Shown here piece by piece: positions 27,777-35,167 of a stretch of DNA of 41,167 bases. Both the position numbers and the translations under genes were made by a program. The notes under the pieces were generated by a model. That model was not told the DNA's origin, searched no databases, and worked only from the letters and a program-made list of their open reading frames with translations. Source of the stretch: Prochlorococcus sp. AG-686-J21 (GTDB lineage Bacteria > Cyanobacteriota > Cyanobacteriia > PCC-6307 > Cyanobiaceae); assembly GCA_003210285.1 (NCBI GenBank), contig QCVS01000014.1, positions 1 through 41,167 of the forward strand, in the 5' to 3' direction. Numbering within the stretch: the first letter of the stretch is position 1; each line of letters opens with the position of its first letter.

Positions 27777-27818
27777 GTATAAAAATATACATGAAAAAGT
27801 TTTTATAAAAATTAATTT
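27777..27818 (+). promoter_or_regulatory. Candidate NtcA-activated promoter of isiB
   Basis: GTATAAAAATATAC (27777-27790) fits GTA-N8-TAC exactly. Exactly 22 bp later, TAATTT (27813-27818) fits the -10 form TA-N3-T. This is the class II NtcA layout known from cyanobacterial nitrogen-control promoters. The start codon is 44 bp downstream of the -10. GTA-N8-TAC alone is expected by chance about a dozen times in 41 kb of such AT-rich DNA, so the spacing carries most of the weight. Confidence 0.45.
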
Positions 27819-27862
27819 ATCGTATTTTGATTTTATTATTTTAATGTAAACAATTTGATGTT

Positions 27863-28387
27863 ATGACCGTAGGAATTTATTACGCAACTACAACTGGAAA
27901 AACTGAAGACGTCGCTGATCGTCTTCACAACTTTATTTCATCAGCAGAATCACCTAAAGATGTTTCCGATGTTGATGATCTTTCAGAATTTGAAGGACTT
28001 GAAGGAATTATTTGTGGTATTCCTACCTGGAATACAGGCGCAGATGAGGAAAGATCTGGAACTGCATGGGACTCAATTTTAGAAGATATTGGGGAACTAA
28101 GTCTTTCAGGAAAAAAAGTAGCCATTTTTGGTTTAGGAGATTCATCTACTTATACAGAAAACTATTGCGATGCAATGGAAGAATTACATAGTTATTTCAC
28201 AAAAGCAGGTGCCGATATGGTTGGCTATGTTGATAAATCTTCCTATACATTCGATGAGTCAAAAAGTGTAATAGGTGAAAGTTTTTGTGGGTTACCACTT
28301 GACGAAGATAGTGAATCTGATTTAACAGACTCTCGTCTAGAAACATGGGCTTCTCAATTAAAAGGTGAAATTCCTTCATTGGGTTAA
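27863..28387 (+). CDS. isiB: Flavodoxin
   Basis: 174 aa, long-chain flavodoxin. The FMN phosphate loop is YATTTGKTEDVADRL (residues 7-21), the isoalloxazine loops are GIPTWNTGADEERSGTAWDS and GLGDSSTYTENYCDAM. The protein is acidic, as expected for an electron carrier that replaces ferredoxin after photosystem I when iron is scarce. It precedes a Pcb antenna gene by 142 bp on the same strand, recalling the isiAB pairing of other cyanobacteria but in reverse order. An NtcA-like promoter is visible upstream. Confidence 0.96.
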   Translation: MTVGIYYATTTGKTEDVADRLHNFISSAESPKDVSDVDDLSEFEGLEGIICGIPTWNTGADEERSGTAWDSILEDIGELSLSGKKVAIFGLGDSSTYTENYCDAMEELHSYFTKAGADMVGYVDKSSYTFDESKSVIGESFCGLPLDEDSESDLTDSRLETWASQLKGEIPSLG

Positions 28388-28529
28388 TTATTTAGAGATA
28401 TTTTCGTACCCTTGTAACATTTGTTATCTTACATCATGTTTTTTTTACATAAATAATTAAAACCTGTAAAGATCTTGTAAAAATCAGTCGAATTAGCAAT
28501 AAGCTCAATTTGCTGTTTATTTAAATCAA

Positions 28530-29588
28530 GTGTTACAAAACTACGGAAAATCTGATGTTACCTACGACTGGTATGCAGGGAATTCTGGTGTTGTTGGCCG
28601 TTCAGGTAAATTCATAGCTGCTCATGCTGCTCACGCAGGTTTAATGATGTTCTGGGCAGGAGCTTTTGGATTATTTGAATTGGCTCGTTATGACGCCAGT
28701 ATTCCAATGGGTGCTCAGAAAGCAATTGTTTTACCTCACTTAGCAGGTATTGGAATTGGGGGAATTGAAAATGGAGTTATTACAGAACCATATGGAATTG
28801 TTGTAATTTGCACATTGCACTTAATCTTTTCAGCAGTATTAGGCGCTGGAGGATTATTACATTCCAATAAATTTGCAGGTGATCTTGGAGATTATCCTAA
28901 AGATAGTAAGCCTCAAAAATTTGACTTTGAGTGGGATGATCCAGATAAGTTAACTTTTATACTTGGACATCATCTAATTTTCTTAGGCCTTGGTGCAATA
29001 ATGTTTGTTGAATGGGCTCGCATTCATGGTATTTATGATCCTGCTATTGGCTCAACAAGACAAGTCGTTTACAATTTAGATATCGCTGCTATTTGGAATC
29101 ATCAGTTTGATTTCTTAAAAATTGATAGTTTAGAAGATATTATGGGTGGTCACGCTTTCTTAGCCTTCTTAGAAATTATTGGAGGTGTTTTCCATATTTG
29201 TACTAAACAATTTGGAGAATATACCGAATTCAAAGGTAAAGGATTACTTGGAGCTGAAGCGATTCTTTCATATTCAGTAGTTGGAGTTTCTTACATGGCT
29301 TTTGTAGCAGCATTCTGGTGTGCTTCAAATACTACTATTTATCCAGTTGATCTTTATGGGGAACCATTAAAACTTTCATTTGAATTTGCTCCTTATTTTA
29401 CTGACACTGTTGATTTAGGTTCTGGAGCATATAGTTCAAGAGCATGGCTTGCCAATACTCACTTCTATTTAGGATTCTTTTTCTTGCAAGGTCATTTATG
29501 GCATGCTCTTAGAGCAATGGGATTTGACTTCAAGAAAATTGGTCAAGCATTTGATAATATGGAGAATACTAAAATTACACAAAATTAG
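28530..29588 (+). CDS. pcb: Pcb chlorophyll-binding antenna protein (CP43-like, IsiA/iron-stress type by context)
   Basis: 352 aa from a GTG start. It belongs to the six-helix CP43/IsiA/Pcb family: DVTYDWYAGNSGVVGRSGKF at the N-terminus, chlorophyll-ligand His residues in AAHAAHAG, LPHLAG, ILGHHL, IWNHQFDF and HLWHALRAMGFDF, and the conserved LEDIMGGHAFLAF. It differs clearly from the usual PcbA N-terminus I recall (TYGWW...). Pcb proteins bind divinyl chlorophylls and form light-harvesting antennae around photosystems. Its place behind flavodoxin suggests the iron-stress, photosystem I-associated type. A strong terminator follows at 29603. Family is certain; subtype inferred. Confidence 0.95.
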   Translation: MLQNYGKSDVTYDWYAGNSGVVGRSGKFIAAHAAHAGLMMFWAGAFGLFELARYDASIPMGAQKAIVLPHLAGIGIGGIENGVITEPYGIVVICTLHLIFSAVLGAGGLLHSNKFAGDLGDYPKDSKPQKFDFEWDDPDKLTFILGHHLIFLGLGAIMFVEWARIHGIYDPAIGSTRQVVYNLDIAAIWNHQFDFLKIDSLEDIMGGHAFLAFLEIIGGVFHICTKQFGEYTEFKGKGLLGAEAILSYSVVGVSYMAFVAAFWCASNTTIYPVDLYGEPLKLSFEFAPYFTDTVDLGSGAYSSRAWLANTHFYLGFFFLQGHLWHALRAMGFDFKKIGQAFDNMENTKITQN

Positions 29589-29602
29589 TTAAGCTAACCA
29601 AG

Positions 29603-29639
29603 AAAAAATCCTCTCTATTTAGTTAGAGGGGTTTTTTTT
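29603..29639 (+). terminator. Rho-independent terminator of pcb
   Basis: Stem CCTCT (29610-29614) / AGAGG (29625-29629), 10-nt loop, flanked by A6 upstream and T8 downstream (29632-29639). It lies 14 bp after the pcb stop and 30 bp before the next start codon. Confidence 0.88.
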
Positions 29640-29669
29640 GTAAAATTTTATCAACATAATTATTAAAAA

Positions 29670-30320
29670 ATGAATTTAACAGAAATAAACTGCAAAGAAC
29701 TTTTTAAAAAAGCTTATGAAAAAAGATATACCTGGACTAATGACTTTAGTGGTTATGAAGGTAAATGTATTTTTTCTGTAAATAGTGAGGCCTTTGAGGG
29801 GGATTTCGTTTTAGGGAAAGATTTTAAACCTGAAATCCATAATATTGACGATCAAAAAACAGTCAAAAGTATATCTTCGCAATTATTCGAAGTTTCTATT
29901 CATAGGGTAAAAAGAAAATTTGAAGAAATCCATACAAAAAATAATTTTAATTTTATTAAAGATTCAGGAAGTGGAATTGAAATGATAGTTTCTGGTAAAA
30001 ATGAGGGGGATAAATATAGAGTCAAAAATAATTGTATAAATATGGTTTATAGAAAAATTCACGGCATCATCATAGAGATTTTTATTCAAGAATTCTTCGA
30101 TACTGGGAAGGGATTTTTAAGCAAAAAATATACTAGCCAACAAATTGATCCGAATACTCTTAAAGCCAATTCTTTGAAGTTGGAATATGAAGATAGATTT
30201 ATCAATATTGGTAATCGAGACATTTGGTTACTTAACTCAAGATTTATAAAATACTTAAATAAAAATCAAGAAGAAGAAATACAAAAGTTCACTTTTAAGG
30301 ATCTAAGTTTATTGGGCTAA
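29670..30320 (+). CDS. DUF3386 family protein
   Basis: 216 aa, soluble. It matches the DUF3386 pattern as I know it: CKELFKKAYEKRYTWTNDF near the N-terminus, EVSIHRVKRKFEEIH in the middle, MVYRKIHGIIIEIF, FDTGKGFLSKKYTSQQIDPNT and a C-terminal IWLLNSRFIKY. The family is found in cyanobacteria and plastid-bearing organisms; the function is not established. It follows the pcb terminator, so it needs its own promoter, and it is convergent with a small unknown gene 11 bp downstream. Confidence 0.82.
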   Translation: MNLTEINCKELFKKAYEKRYTWTNDFSGYEGKCIFSVNSEAFEGDFVLGKDFKPEIHNIDDQKTVKSISSQLFEVSIHRVKRKFEEIHTKNNFNFIKDSGSGIEMIVSGKNEGDKYRVKNNCINMVYRKIHGIIIEIFIQEFFDTGKGFLSKKYTSQQIDPNTLKANSLKLEYEDRFINIGNRDIWLLNSRFIKYLNKNQEEEIQKFTFKDLSLLG

Positions 30321-30331
30321 TGCACAATTAT

Positions 30332-30577
30332 TTAATCTACTAATTTAAATCCTTTATCAAGTAATTTCTGATAAAGAAGCCTAGCTCTAAAAGCAAGAAT
30401 TTGCTCCTCATTTTCATTACTAATTACATGAAAGTAATTAGTATCTAATTTATTTTTACTAAAACATACGTTTGCCTCGCCTAATCTTAGGGTCCAGTTT
30501 TCTTCTTTTGCTAAATGTTGGTTGGGTCCAAGATCCCATGGACATTTTTCAGGATATTTTTCTCTTTTAGATCCCAT
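30332..30577 (-). CDS. Small protein of unknown function
   Basis: 81 aa: a charged N-terminus KREKYPEKCPWDLGPNQHL, a middle ENWTLRLGEANVCFSKNK and a helical C-terminus ILAFRARLLYQKLLDKGFKLVD. No TM helix or signal peptide. I do not recognise a family with a known function. Clear codon structure and the tight convergent arrangement with the DUF3386 gene support it as real. Confidence 0.6.
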   Translation of the reverse strand: MGSKREKYPEKCPWDLGPNQHLAKEENWTLRLGEANVCFSKNKLDTNYFHVISNENEEQILAFRARLLYQKLLDKGFKLVD

Positions 30578-30676
30578 TGAAAATTTTTTAACTATCCAAT
30601 CTTAAACAATATTTAGAAGTTAGGCTATGAATTCTCTTTTTAACTCTATATATGAGATTGATTTAAATAATCATAT

Positions 30677-31315
30677 TTATTCTTTTGTTGCGATTAAGCA
30701 ATAAAAAGGGTCGTTTTTTAAAAAAGGTAGGAAATTAAAACCTTGATCTGTAAATTTTTTAATTATTTTAGGTTCCTTAAATCCATTTGAAATTAATACT
30801 TTTCTTACATATTTAAGCCTTTCCTCTTCTGTTGAGGATGTCCATATATTTGGGGCTTTATGCCAAAAGGCTCTATTTGAAAAGGAGATTATAATTTTGC
30901 CACAATCACCTAGAATTCTTGAAATCTCTCTCGTGAGGGTTTCAGGGTATTGTAAATATTGCCATGCTGCGACCATCAAACAATAATCAACACTATTACT
31001 ATCTAAGGGGATTTTCTGATTTGAATTAAAATTTTGAATCCAAAAAGAGTTTAAGATTTTGTTTTTTTTGAGTTCATCTTGATTAAGTCCATGTCCAATT
31101 ACTTTTTTGTATTTTCTACTTGGAGGGAGATAACTATCCCAACTAGACATTAAATCAACTATTTTAGAATTTTCTTTGATTTCTTTTTTATAAATAGAGG
31201 ATAAATAATTTCTGAAATTTGCATCTAAATGATAAACAAATTTTGGATTAGAATAAAAATCCTCATCGTTACTTTCATCGAGTTTTTGCCTTTGATAATT
31301 ACTTAAAACTTCCAA
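30677..31315 (-). CDS. Class I SAM-dependent methyltransferase-like protein
   Basis: 212 aa. The SAM-binding strand is SKIVDLMSSWDSYLP (DLMSS in place of the usual glycine-rich loop), followed by KVIGHGLNQDEL, the acidic end of strand 2 being replaced by His-Gly. Then come SVDYCLMVAAWQYLQYP (motif with post-strand-4 tyrosines) and ISRILGDCGKIIISFSNRAFWHKAP (strand 5 region). Substrate unknown. The atypical loop makes catalytic competence uncertain. It is divergent from the small gene at 31465 across 149 bp. Confidence 0.72.
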   Translation of the reverse strand: MEVLSNYQRQKLDESNDEDFYSNPKFVYHLDANFRNYLSSIYKKEIKENSKIVDLMSSWDSYLPPSRKYKKVIGHGLNQDELKKNKILNSFWIQNFNSNQKIPLDSNSVDYCLMVAAWQYLQYPETLTREISRILGDCGKIIISFSNRAFWHKAPNIWTSSTEEERLKYVRKVLISNGFKEPKIIKKFTDQGFNFLPFLKNDPFYCLIATKE

Positions 31316-31464
31316 AATATCTTGTTAATTAATATAAATTTAATTAAATAAAGTCTTTTTCGGGTCTCAAAAACAATTCTTTAGTTTAAAAGTCAAGAAA
31401 ACAAAGAATTAACTGGACATTTGAGTAAAAAAAGTTAAATTGTTGATTAATAATTTAATTAATA

Positions 31465-31635
31465 ATGATTGAATTCAAAAGGAGCAAAAAAAGTAGATCC
31501 AAAAATGCCCTTTTCAATCCATATAAAAACGGAATAAGTGCATACGATATGGCGTATCTTTCATCAAAAAAAGTTTTAAAAAATAAAACTGTTTATCTAC
31601 AAAGTGATTCCCAAAAAGATTATTTAGTTGCATAA
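31465..31635 (+). CDS. Short basic protein of unknown function
   Basis: 56 aa, read directly from the DNA: MIEFKRSKKSRSKNALFNPY, then KNGISAYDMAYLSSKKVL and a C-terminal DSQKDYLVA. Lys/Ser-rich and basic, no membrane segment. The frame is clean with ATG and TAA, and the TAA lies 2 bp before the ATG of the decayed MIF-family gene, which suggests they once formed an operon. No family is recognised. Confidence 0.5.
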   Translation: MIEFKRSKKSRSKNALFNPYKNGISAYDMAYLSSKKVLKNKTVYLQSDSQKDYLVA

Positions 31636-31637
31636 AT

Positions 31638-31962
31638 ATGCCTTATATTAATTTCTACATCAGCAAAAGTAGAGGATAAAAAAATATCTTGAAGAACTTT
31701 CAATATTAATTACATCTTTAACAAATAAATCAAAAAGATTTGTTACGGCAAGATTAGAGGACAATTCCGAAATGTTTTTTGAAGACGAAAGCCCTTGTTG
31801 CTTTTTACAAATTAAGTCAATAGGCTCTTTAAATCCTTTAGAAATGGTAAAGCCAATATCTGATTTTGTATATGAGAAAATGGGAATTCCAAAAGAAAAG
31901 ATTTATATTTCTTTCGAGGATGTGCCTGCTAGAAGGCCTGGAATGGGAAAATCTTTGGTTAA
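31638..31962 (+). pseudogene. MIF/phenylpyruvate-tautomerase family gene broken by three frameshifts
   Basis: Reading across frames recovers a whole MIF-fold protein: MPYINFY (with the catalytic Pro2), TSAKVEDKK, then YLEELSILITSLTNKSKRF, SPCCFLQIKSIGSLNP, MGIPKEKIYISFEDVPARR and AWNGKIFG-stop, the last matching the usual WxWNGxTFG ending. The frame changes three times: within TACATC at 31656-31661 (as if one AC unit were lost), in a seven-A run at 31678-31684 (one extra A) and near 31931-31938 (one G lost). Without correction translation stops after 13 residues. Several independent lesions indicate decay rather than programmed frameshifting; local assembly error is the alternative. DUF1824 follows 26 bp later. 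Confidence 0.8.
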
Positions 31963-31987
31963 GAATTGTTTTTTAGGTATTAATTAA

Positions 31988-32377
31988 ATGGAAATAAATA
32001 AGTTAGTAGATTTAAACAGTCTTAGAACTGCACCTCAATTAAGCGATAGTCAAGTCAAAAAACTATTAGATGAACTAGAAGCAAACATTTTAAATGCCGA
32101 TTGGATTACAATAGGAATAATGGCATCCCATGATTATAAAGCTCTTGAAGCATTACAATCAATTTCTAAAAAATATTCTTCAATTAAATTTGGCGAATAT
32201 AGTTCTTTAAATGCTGAAGGGAGAGTTTTTTTAAAGGGTAACCAAAAAACTGGCAATGTTTATATGAGATCAGAAAATGGTCTTGGCGAAGGTATTCTAA
32301 TAACGTGCCAATATGAAATAGATTCGAAAAACTCTAGTACTTTTGGACCTTTACCATTAGATTTTTTCTCTAATTGA
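31988..32377 (+). CDS. DUF1824 family protein
   Basis: 129 aa, soluble. The pattern SLRTAPQLSDSQVKKLLDEL, ANILNADWITIGIMASHDYKALEALQSI (GI-A-s-D-KA-ALQ) and GNVYMRSENGLGEGILIT fits the cyanobacterial DUF1824 family, function unknown. ATG start. It lies between the MIF pseudogene and glyQ on the same strand. Confidence 0.75.
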   Translation: MEINKLVDLNSLRTAPQLSDSQVKKLLDELEANILNADWITIGIMASHDYKALEALQSISKKYSSIKFGEYSSLNAEGRVFLKGNQKTGNVYMRSENGLGEGILITCQYEIDSKNSSTFGPLPLDFFSN

Positions 32378-32471
32378 ATTTTTTTATTTCTTAGTTAAAA
32401 ATATTCATTTAATCTACCTTTGTTATTATGTTTATTGGTAGTTCTATAAATTTTAAAAGAATTTTAATTCG

Positions 32472-33341
32472 ATGTATTTTCAGGATATAATTCAAAACTT
32501 AAACAAATTCTGGTCTGAAGAAGGATGTTTGATTATGCAGCCTTATGACACAGAAAAAGGTGCAGGAACTATGAATCCTCATACTTTCCTAAGAGCTATC
32601 GGACCAGAACCATGGAGTGTTGCTTATGTTGAACCATGCAGAAGACCTACTGATGGAAGATTTGGTGATAATCCAAATAGGGCTCAACATTATTTTCAAT
32701 TTCAAGTAATTATTAAACCTTCACCAGATGAAATCCAAGAAAAATATTTAGCTTCTTTAAAGTTTCTAGGAATTAACCCTAGGAGCCACGACATAAGATT
32801 TGTTGAAGATAATTGGGAATCACCTACTCTTGGGGCATGGGGAGTAGGCTGGGAAGTTTGGTTAGATGGAATGGAGGTTACTCAATTTACATATTTTCAA
32901 CAGTGTGGAGGTTTGGACTGTAATCCAATCCCAATTGAAATAACTTATGGACTAGAGAGAATAGCTATGTTTTTGCAAGATAAAGAAAGTATTTGGGATT
33001 TGGATTGGAATAAAGATTTTAATTACAGCGACATTTGGCTTCAATTTGAAAAGAATCAATGCTCGTTTAATTTTAGTGAGTCCAATCCTGAAAATATGAG
33101 AAGATTATTTTCTATTTATCAAGAAGAAGCAAAGTCTCTAATTGAAAAAAAGCTTACCTATCCAGCACTAGATTTTGTCCTTAAATGTAGTCACTGTTTT
33201 AATTTACTTGACGCTAGAGGAGTTATTTCAGTAACTGATCGTGCTCAATATATAGAAAAGATTAGAAACCTAGCAAGAGAAGTTGCCTCATCATGGATTG
33301 AAGAAAGAGAATCTTTGAAATTCCCATTACTTAAGAAATAA
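32472..33341 (+). CDS. glyQ: Glycyl-tRNA synthetase alpha subunit
   Basis: 289 aa, usual length. The near-invariant N-terminal block [24 protein letters not shown], then [19 protein letters not shown] and [11 protein letters not shown]-like [20 protein letters not shown], is diagnostic, as are [14 protein letters not shown] and [19 protein letters not shown]. It forms the alpha2-beta2 enzyme that charges tRNA-Gly. The beta-subunit gene glyS is not in the window. Confidence 0.97.
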   Translation: MYFQDIIQNLNKFWSEEGCLIMQPYDTEKGAGTMNPHTFLRAIGPEPWSVAYVEPCRRPTDGRFGDNPNRAQHYFQFQVIIKPSPDEIQEKYLASLKFLGINPRSHDIRFVEDNWESPTLGAWGVGWEVWLDGMEVTQFTYFQQCGGLDCNPIPIEITYGLERIAMFLQDKESIWDLDWNKDFNYSDIWLQFEKNQCSFNFSESNPENMRRLFSIYQEEAKSLIEKKLTYPALDFVLKCSHCFNLLDARGVISVTDRAQYIEKIRNLAREVASSWIEERESLKFPLLKK

Positions 33342-33369
33342 ATAGATAGAAAGACAGAGAATTTAACGA

Positions 33370-33383
33370 GTATCATTTGATAC
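33370..33383. promoter_or_regulatory. GTA-N8-TAC palindrome upstream of the porin
   Basis: GTATCATTTGATAC has 6-bp perfect arms around a 2-nt centre and also fits the NtcA half-site spacing. It lies 92 bp before the porin start. No TA-N3-T -10 is found at the class II distance downstream, so NtcA control is not supported as well as at isiB; a repressor site is another reading. Confidence 0.3.
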
Positions 33384-33436
33384 CTAAGAGTATAGCAATT
33401 TTACCTACTCAGGAAAGTTACAATCGATACAATACG

Positions 33437-33462
33437 AATACCCATGTCGTATGGGCATTTTT
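33437..33462 (+). terminator. Stem-loop with T-tract between glyQ and porin (terminator or 5' UTR structure)
   Basis: CCCAT (33441-33445), 5-nt loop, ATGGG (33451-33455), with weaker outer pairing and a T5 run at 33458-33462. It ends 13 bp before the porin ATG, so it may end glyQ transcripts or be a hairpin in the porin leader, just before the presumed sRNA target. Confidence 0.45.
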
Positions 33463-33463
33463 C

Positions 33464-33471
33464 GTGTGAGG
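33464..33471 (+). promoter_or_regulatory. Predicted Yfr1 sRNA target / ribosome-binding region of the porin
   Basis: GTGTGAGG is the perfect reverse complement of CCUCACAC in the ultraconserved single-stranded Yfr1 motif ACUCCUCACAC. It ends 4 nt before the porin ATG and contains the purine-rich GAGG, so Yfr1 binding would mask ribosome entry. In strain MED4, Yfr1 was reported to repress two outer-membrane porin mRNAs by this kind of pairing (recalled, not checked). Confidence 0.65.
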
Positions 33472-33475
33472 TTAA

Positions 33476-34771
33476 ATGAAACTCTTCCAACAAATGTTGG
33501 TTGCTACAGCTGCTTTGGGCTTAGTTGCTCCAATAGCTGCACAAGCATCTGACGCTATAAATCTTGATGGTATTAATGATTACTCGAGTAGTAAGAAAAC
33601 AGCCAACAGAATTGATAGTCAAACATTCATTAGCGAAACTAATGAAGACATCGCAATACTTAAAGGACGCGTTGATGGCTTAGAAGCTCAGCAGAACAAT
33701 TTTGACGCTGGTGCTTTTTCAAGTACAACAACCATGGATGGTAAAGCCATCATGTGGATTGGCTCTGTAGATGGCGCTAATGAAGTATCTTCAGCTCAAA
33801 CAGAGACTGTCCAAACAGGTTACACATACACAATGAACTTGAATACAAGTTTTACAGGTGATGATAATCTTTATGTTCGTCTTAAATCTGGTGCTCAAGG
33901 AGCAGTATGGCATGATTCAAAACCTTTCTACCATATTGAAACCAAGAGTACCTCTGATGCATTCAAAGTCGACAAAATGTGGTATACATTCCCTATTGGT
34001 GAAAGTATAACTGCAATAGTTGGACCAAGAATTGAGAACTACTACATGTATGTAACTCCTTCTATTTATAGTCCTGGTGCTTTGAAGTCATTTAAGTTAG
34101 GCGGTAATAGCAACTTTGGAGCTAGTACTGATGTTGGTGTTGGTTTAAAATGGGAAACTGAAAGTGGTTTTGCTATAGCTACTAACATAGTTGACAAAAA
34201 CGCTGATAGTACTGGTTTGATGGGTAAAAATAGTGTTAGCAAGTGGGATACACAAATTGCATACACTCAACCTCGCTATCATGCGTCAGTAACTCTTTCA
34301 AATGCACAAAACTGGACATCACAATCATACAACGCTACTAAATTAGCAGCAGCTATGAAAGGATCTGATGGAGATACAACAGGTTATGCATTCAGAGGTT
34401 ACTGGAGACCATTAGAAACCGGTACAGCTACTCCTGAAATATCTGTAGGGTATGACATCAAGAGTGCAGACACTCCTGCTACTGCAGCAGCTAAAGAGGC
34501 TAGTAGCTACATGGTTGGTCTAACATGGAGAGATATGTTCCAATCTGACGATAGAATCGGTCTTGCTGTTACTCAGCCATTAAAAGTTACTGAAATGCAA
34601 GGTGGCGGAGCTACTGGAGAGGTTGATCCTTTTGTTTGGGAAGCTTACTATTCTTTCAAACCTAATGATTCTATGGAAGTTAAGCCAGCCATTTTTGGTG
34701 GTACTGACGTCTACGAGGATTCAGGTGACGACATCTTTGGTGCTGTTGTAACAACAACATTTAAATTCTAA
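33476..34771 (+). CDS. Outer-membrane porin (picocyanobacterial Som-like)
   Basis: 431 aa. A clear Sec signal peptide ends after AAQA (residue 24). Residues 45-70 are polar and helical (ETNEDIAILKGRVDGLEAQQ), a likely periplasmic/trimerising segment, in place of the SLH domain of larger cyanobacterial porins. The rest is a beta-barrel of alternating strands, ending in TTTFKF with the terminal Phe needed for BAM-mediated insertion. Codon use is richer in C/G at third positions than its neighbours, as for a highly expressed gene. It probably passes small solutes and perhaps iron. It has its own leader with a Yfr1-like site and a strong terminator. Confidence 0.9.
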   Translation: MKLFQQMLVATAALGLVAPIAAQASDAINLDGINDYSSSKKTANRIDSQTFISETNEDIAILKGRVDGLEAQQNNFDAGAFSSTTTMDGKAIMWIGSVDGANEVSSAQTETVQTGYTYTMNLNTSFTGDDNLYVRLKSGAQGAVWHDSKPFYHIETKSTSDAFKVDKMWYTFPIGESITAIVGPRIENYYMYVTPSIYSPGALKSFKLGGNSNFGASTDVGVGLKWETESGFAIATNIVDKNADSTGLMGKNSVSKWDTQIAYTQPRYHASVTLSNAQNWTSQSYNATKLAAAMKGSDGDTTGYAFRGYWRPLETGTATPEISVGYDIKSADTPATAAAKEASSYMVGLTWRDMFQSDDRIGLAVTQPLKVTEMQGGGATGEVDPFVWEAYYSFKPNDSMEVKPAIFGGTDVYEDSGDDIFGAVVTTTFKF

Positions 34772-34805
34772 TTTTAAGTATTAATCAATAGATTATTCTT
34801 GCAAT

Positions 34806-34836
34806 AAAAAACACCCCCTCAAGGGTGTTTTTTTTT
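34806..34836. terminator. Bidirectional rho-independent terminator
   Basis: CACCC (34812-34816) / GGGTG (34823-34827) with a 6-nt loop, A6 on the left and T9 on the right. It ends the porin transcript on the plus strand, and its A-tract provides a U-tract for the convergent small secreted-protein gene on the minus strand. Confidence 0.92.
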
Positions 34837-34851
34837 ATTAAATTACAAAAT

Positions 34852-35091
34852 CTACCAGCAATTTTCTCCTTCACCTATCGGGACGCAAATATCAGAAGTT
34901 TTTGCTTTATCTGCAAGTTCTTGTGCTTTGGCATCCAATTTAAAATCAGCATCTATAGGCATATCTGTGTTCCATTCTTTTAATCCGCCTAAATCATTTT
35001 CACCAGCTTTTAAATTTGTGTTTTCCGCAGTTGAAATAGCGAGTGCACTAGTTGCAGCTAAAAATATTGCAATAGAACTTTTTTTTGGCAT
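34852..35091 (-). CDS. Small secreted protein of unknown function
   Basis: 79 aa. A Sec-type signal peptide (KKSSIAIFLAATSALAIS, cleavage near residues 18-22) precedes a short mature part of about 58 residues: LGGLKEWNTDMPIDADFKLD, then AKAQELADKAKTSDICVPIG and GENCW at the C-terminus. C69 and C78 could form a periplasmic disulfide loop. No known family is recognised. It lies convergent to the porin and next to piuC and futA, which makes a role at the cell surface or in low-iron growth worth testing; this is context only. Confidence 0.7.
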   Translation of the reverse strand: MPKKSSIAIFLAATSALAISTAENTNLKAGENDLGGLKEWNTDMPIDADFKLDAKAQELADKAKTSDICVPIGEGENCW

Positions 35092-35167
35092 TTTATTTAA
35101 AAATTTATAATTTTATTTTAATTATCTTTTAAAATATTATCTGTTTGATGTATAAAATGATTCTTGT

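Noticed and set aside
28410-28500. Short dyad TAACATTTGTTA between isiB and pcb as a regulator site
   Set aside because: Only 5-bp arms; expected often by chance in AT-rich DNA, and no spacing to a promoter could be established.
31375-31410. Inverted repeat AATTCTTT/AAAGAATT in the divergent spacer before 31465
   Set aside because: 20-nt loop and A/T-only arms give little support for a real structure.
31772-31987. A 71-codon ORF with an ATG, looking like a short gene
   Set aside because: It is only the middle frame of the MIF-family pseudogene; its ATG is an internal Met and its C-terminal residues after VPARR are out of frame with the family.
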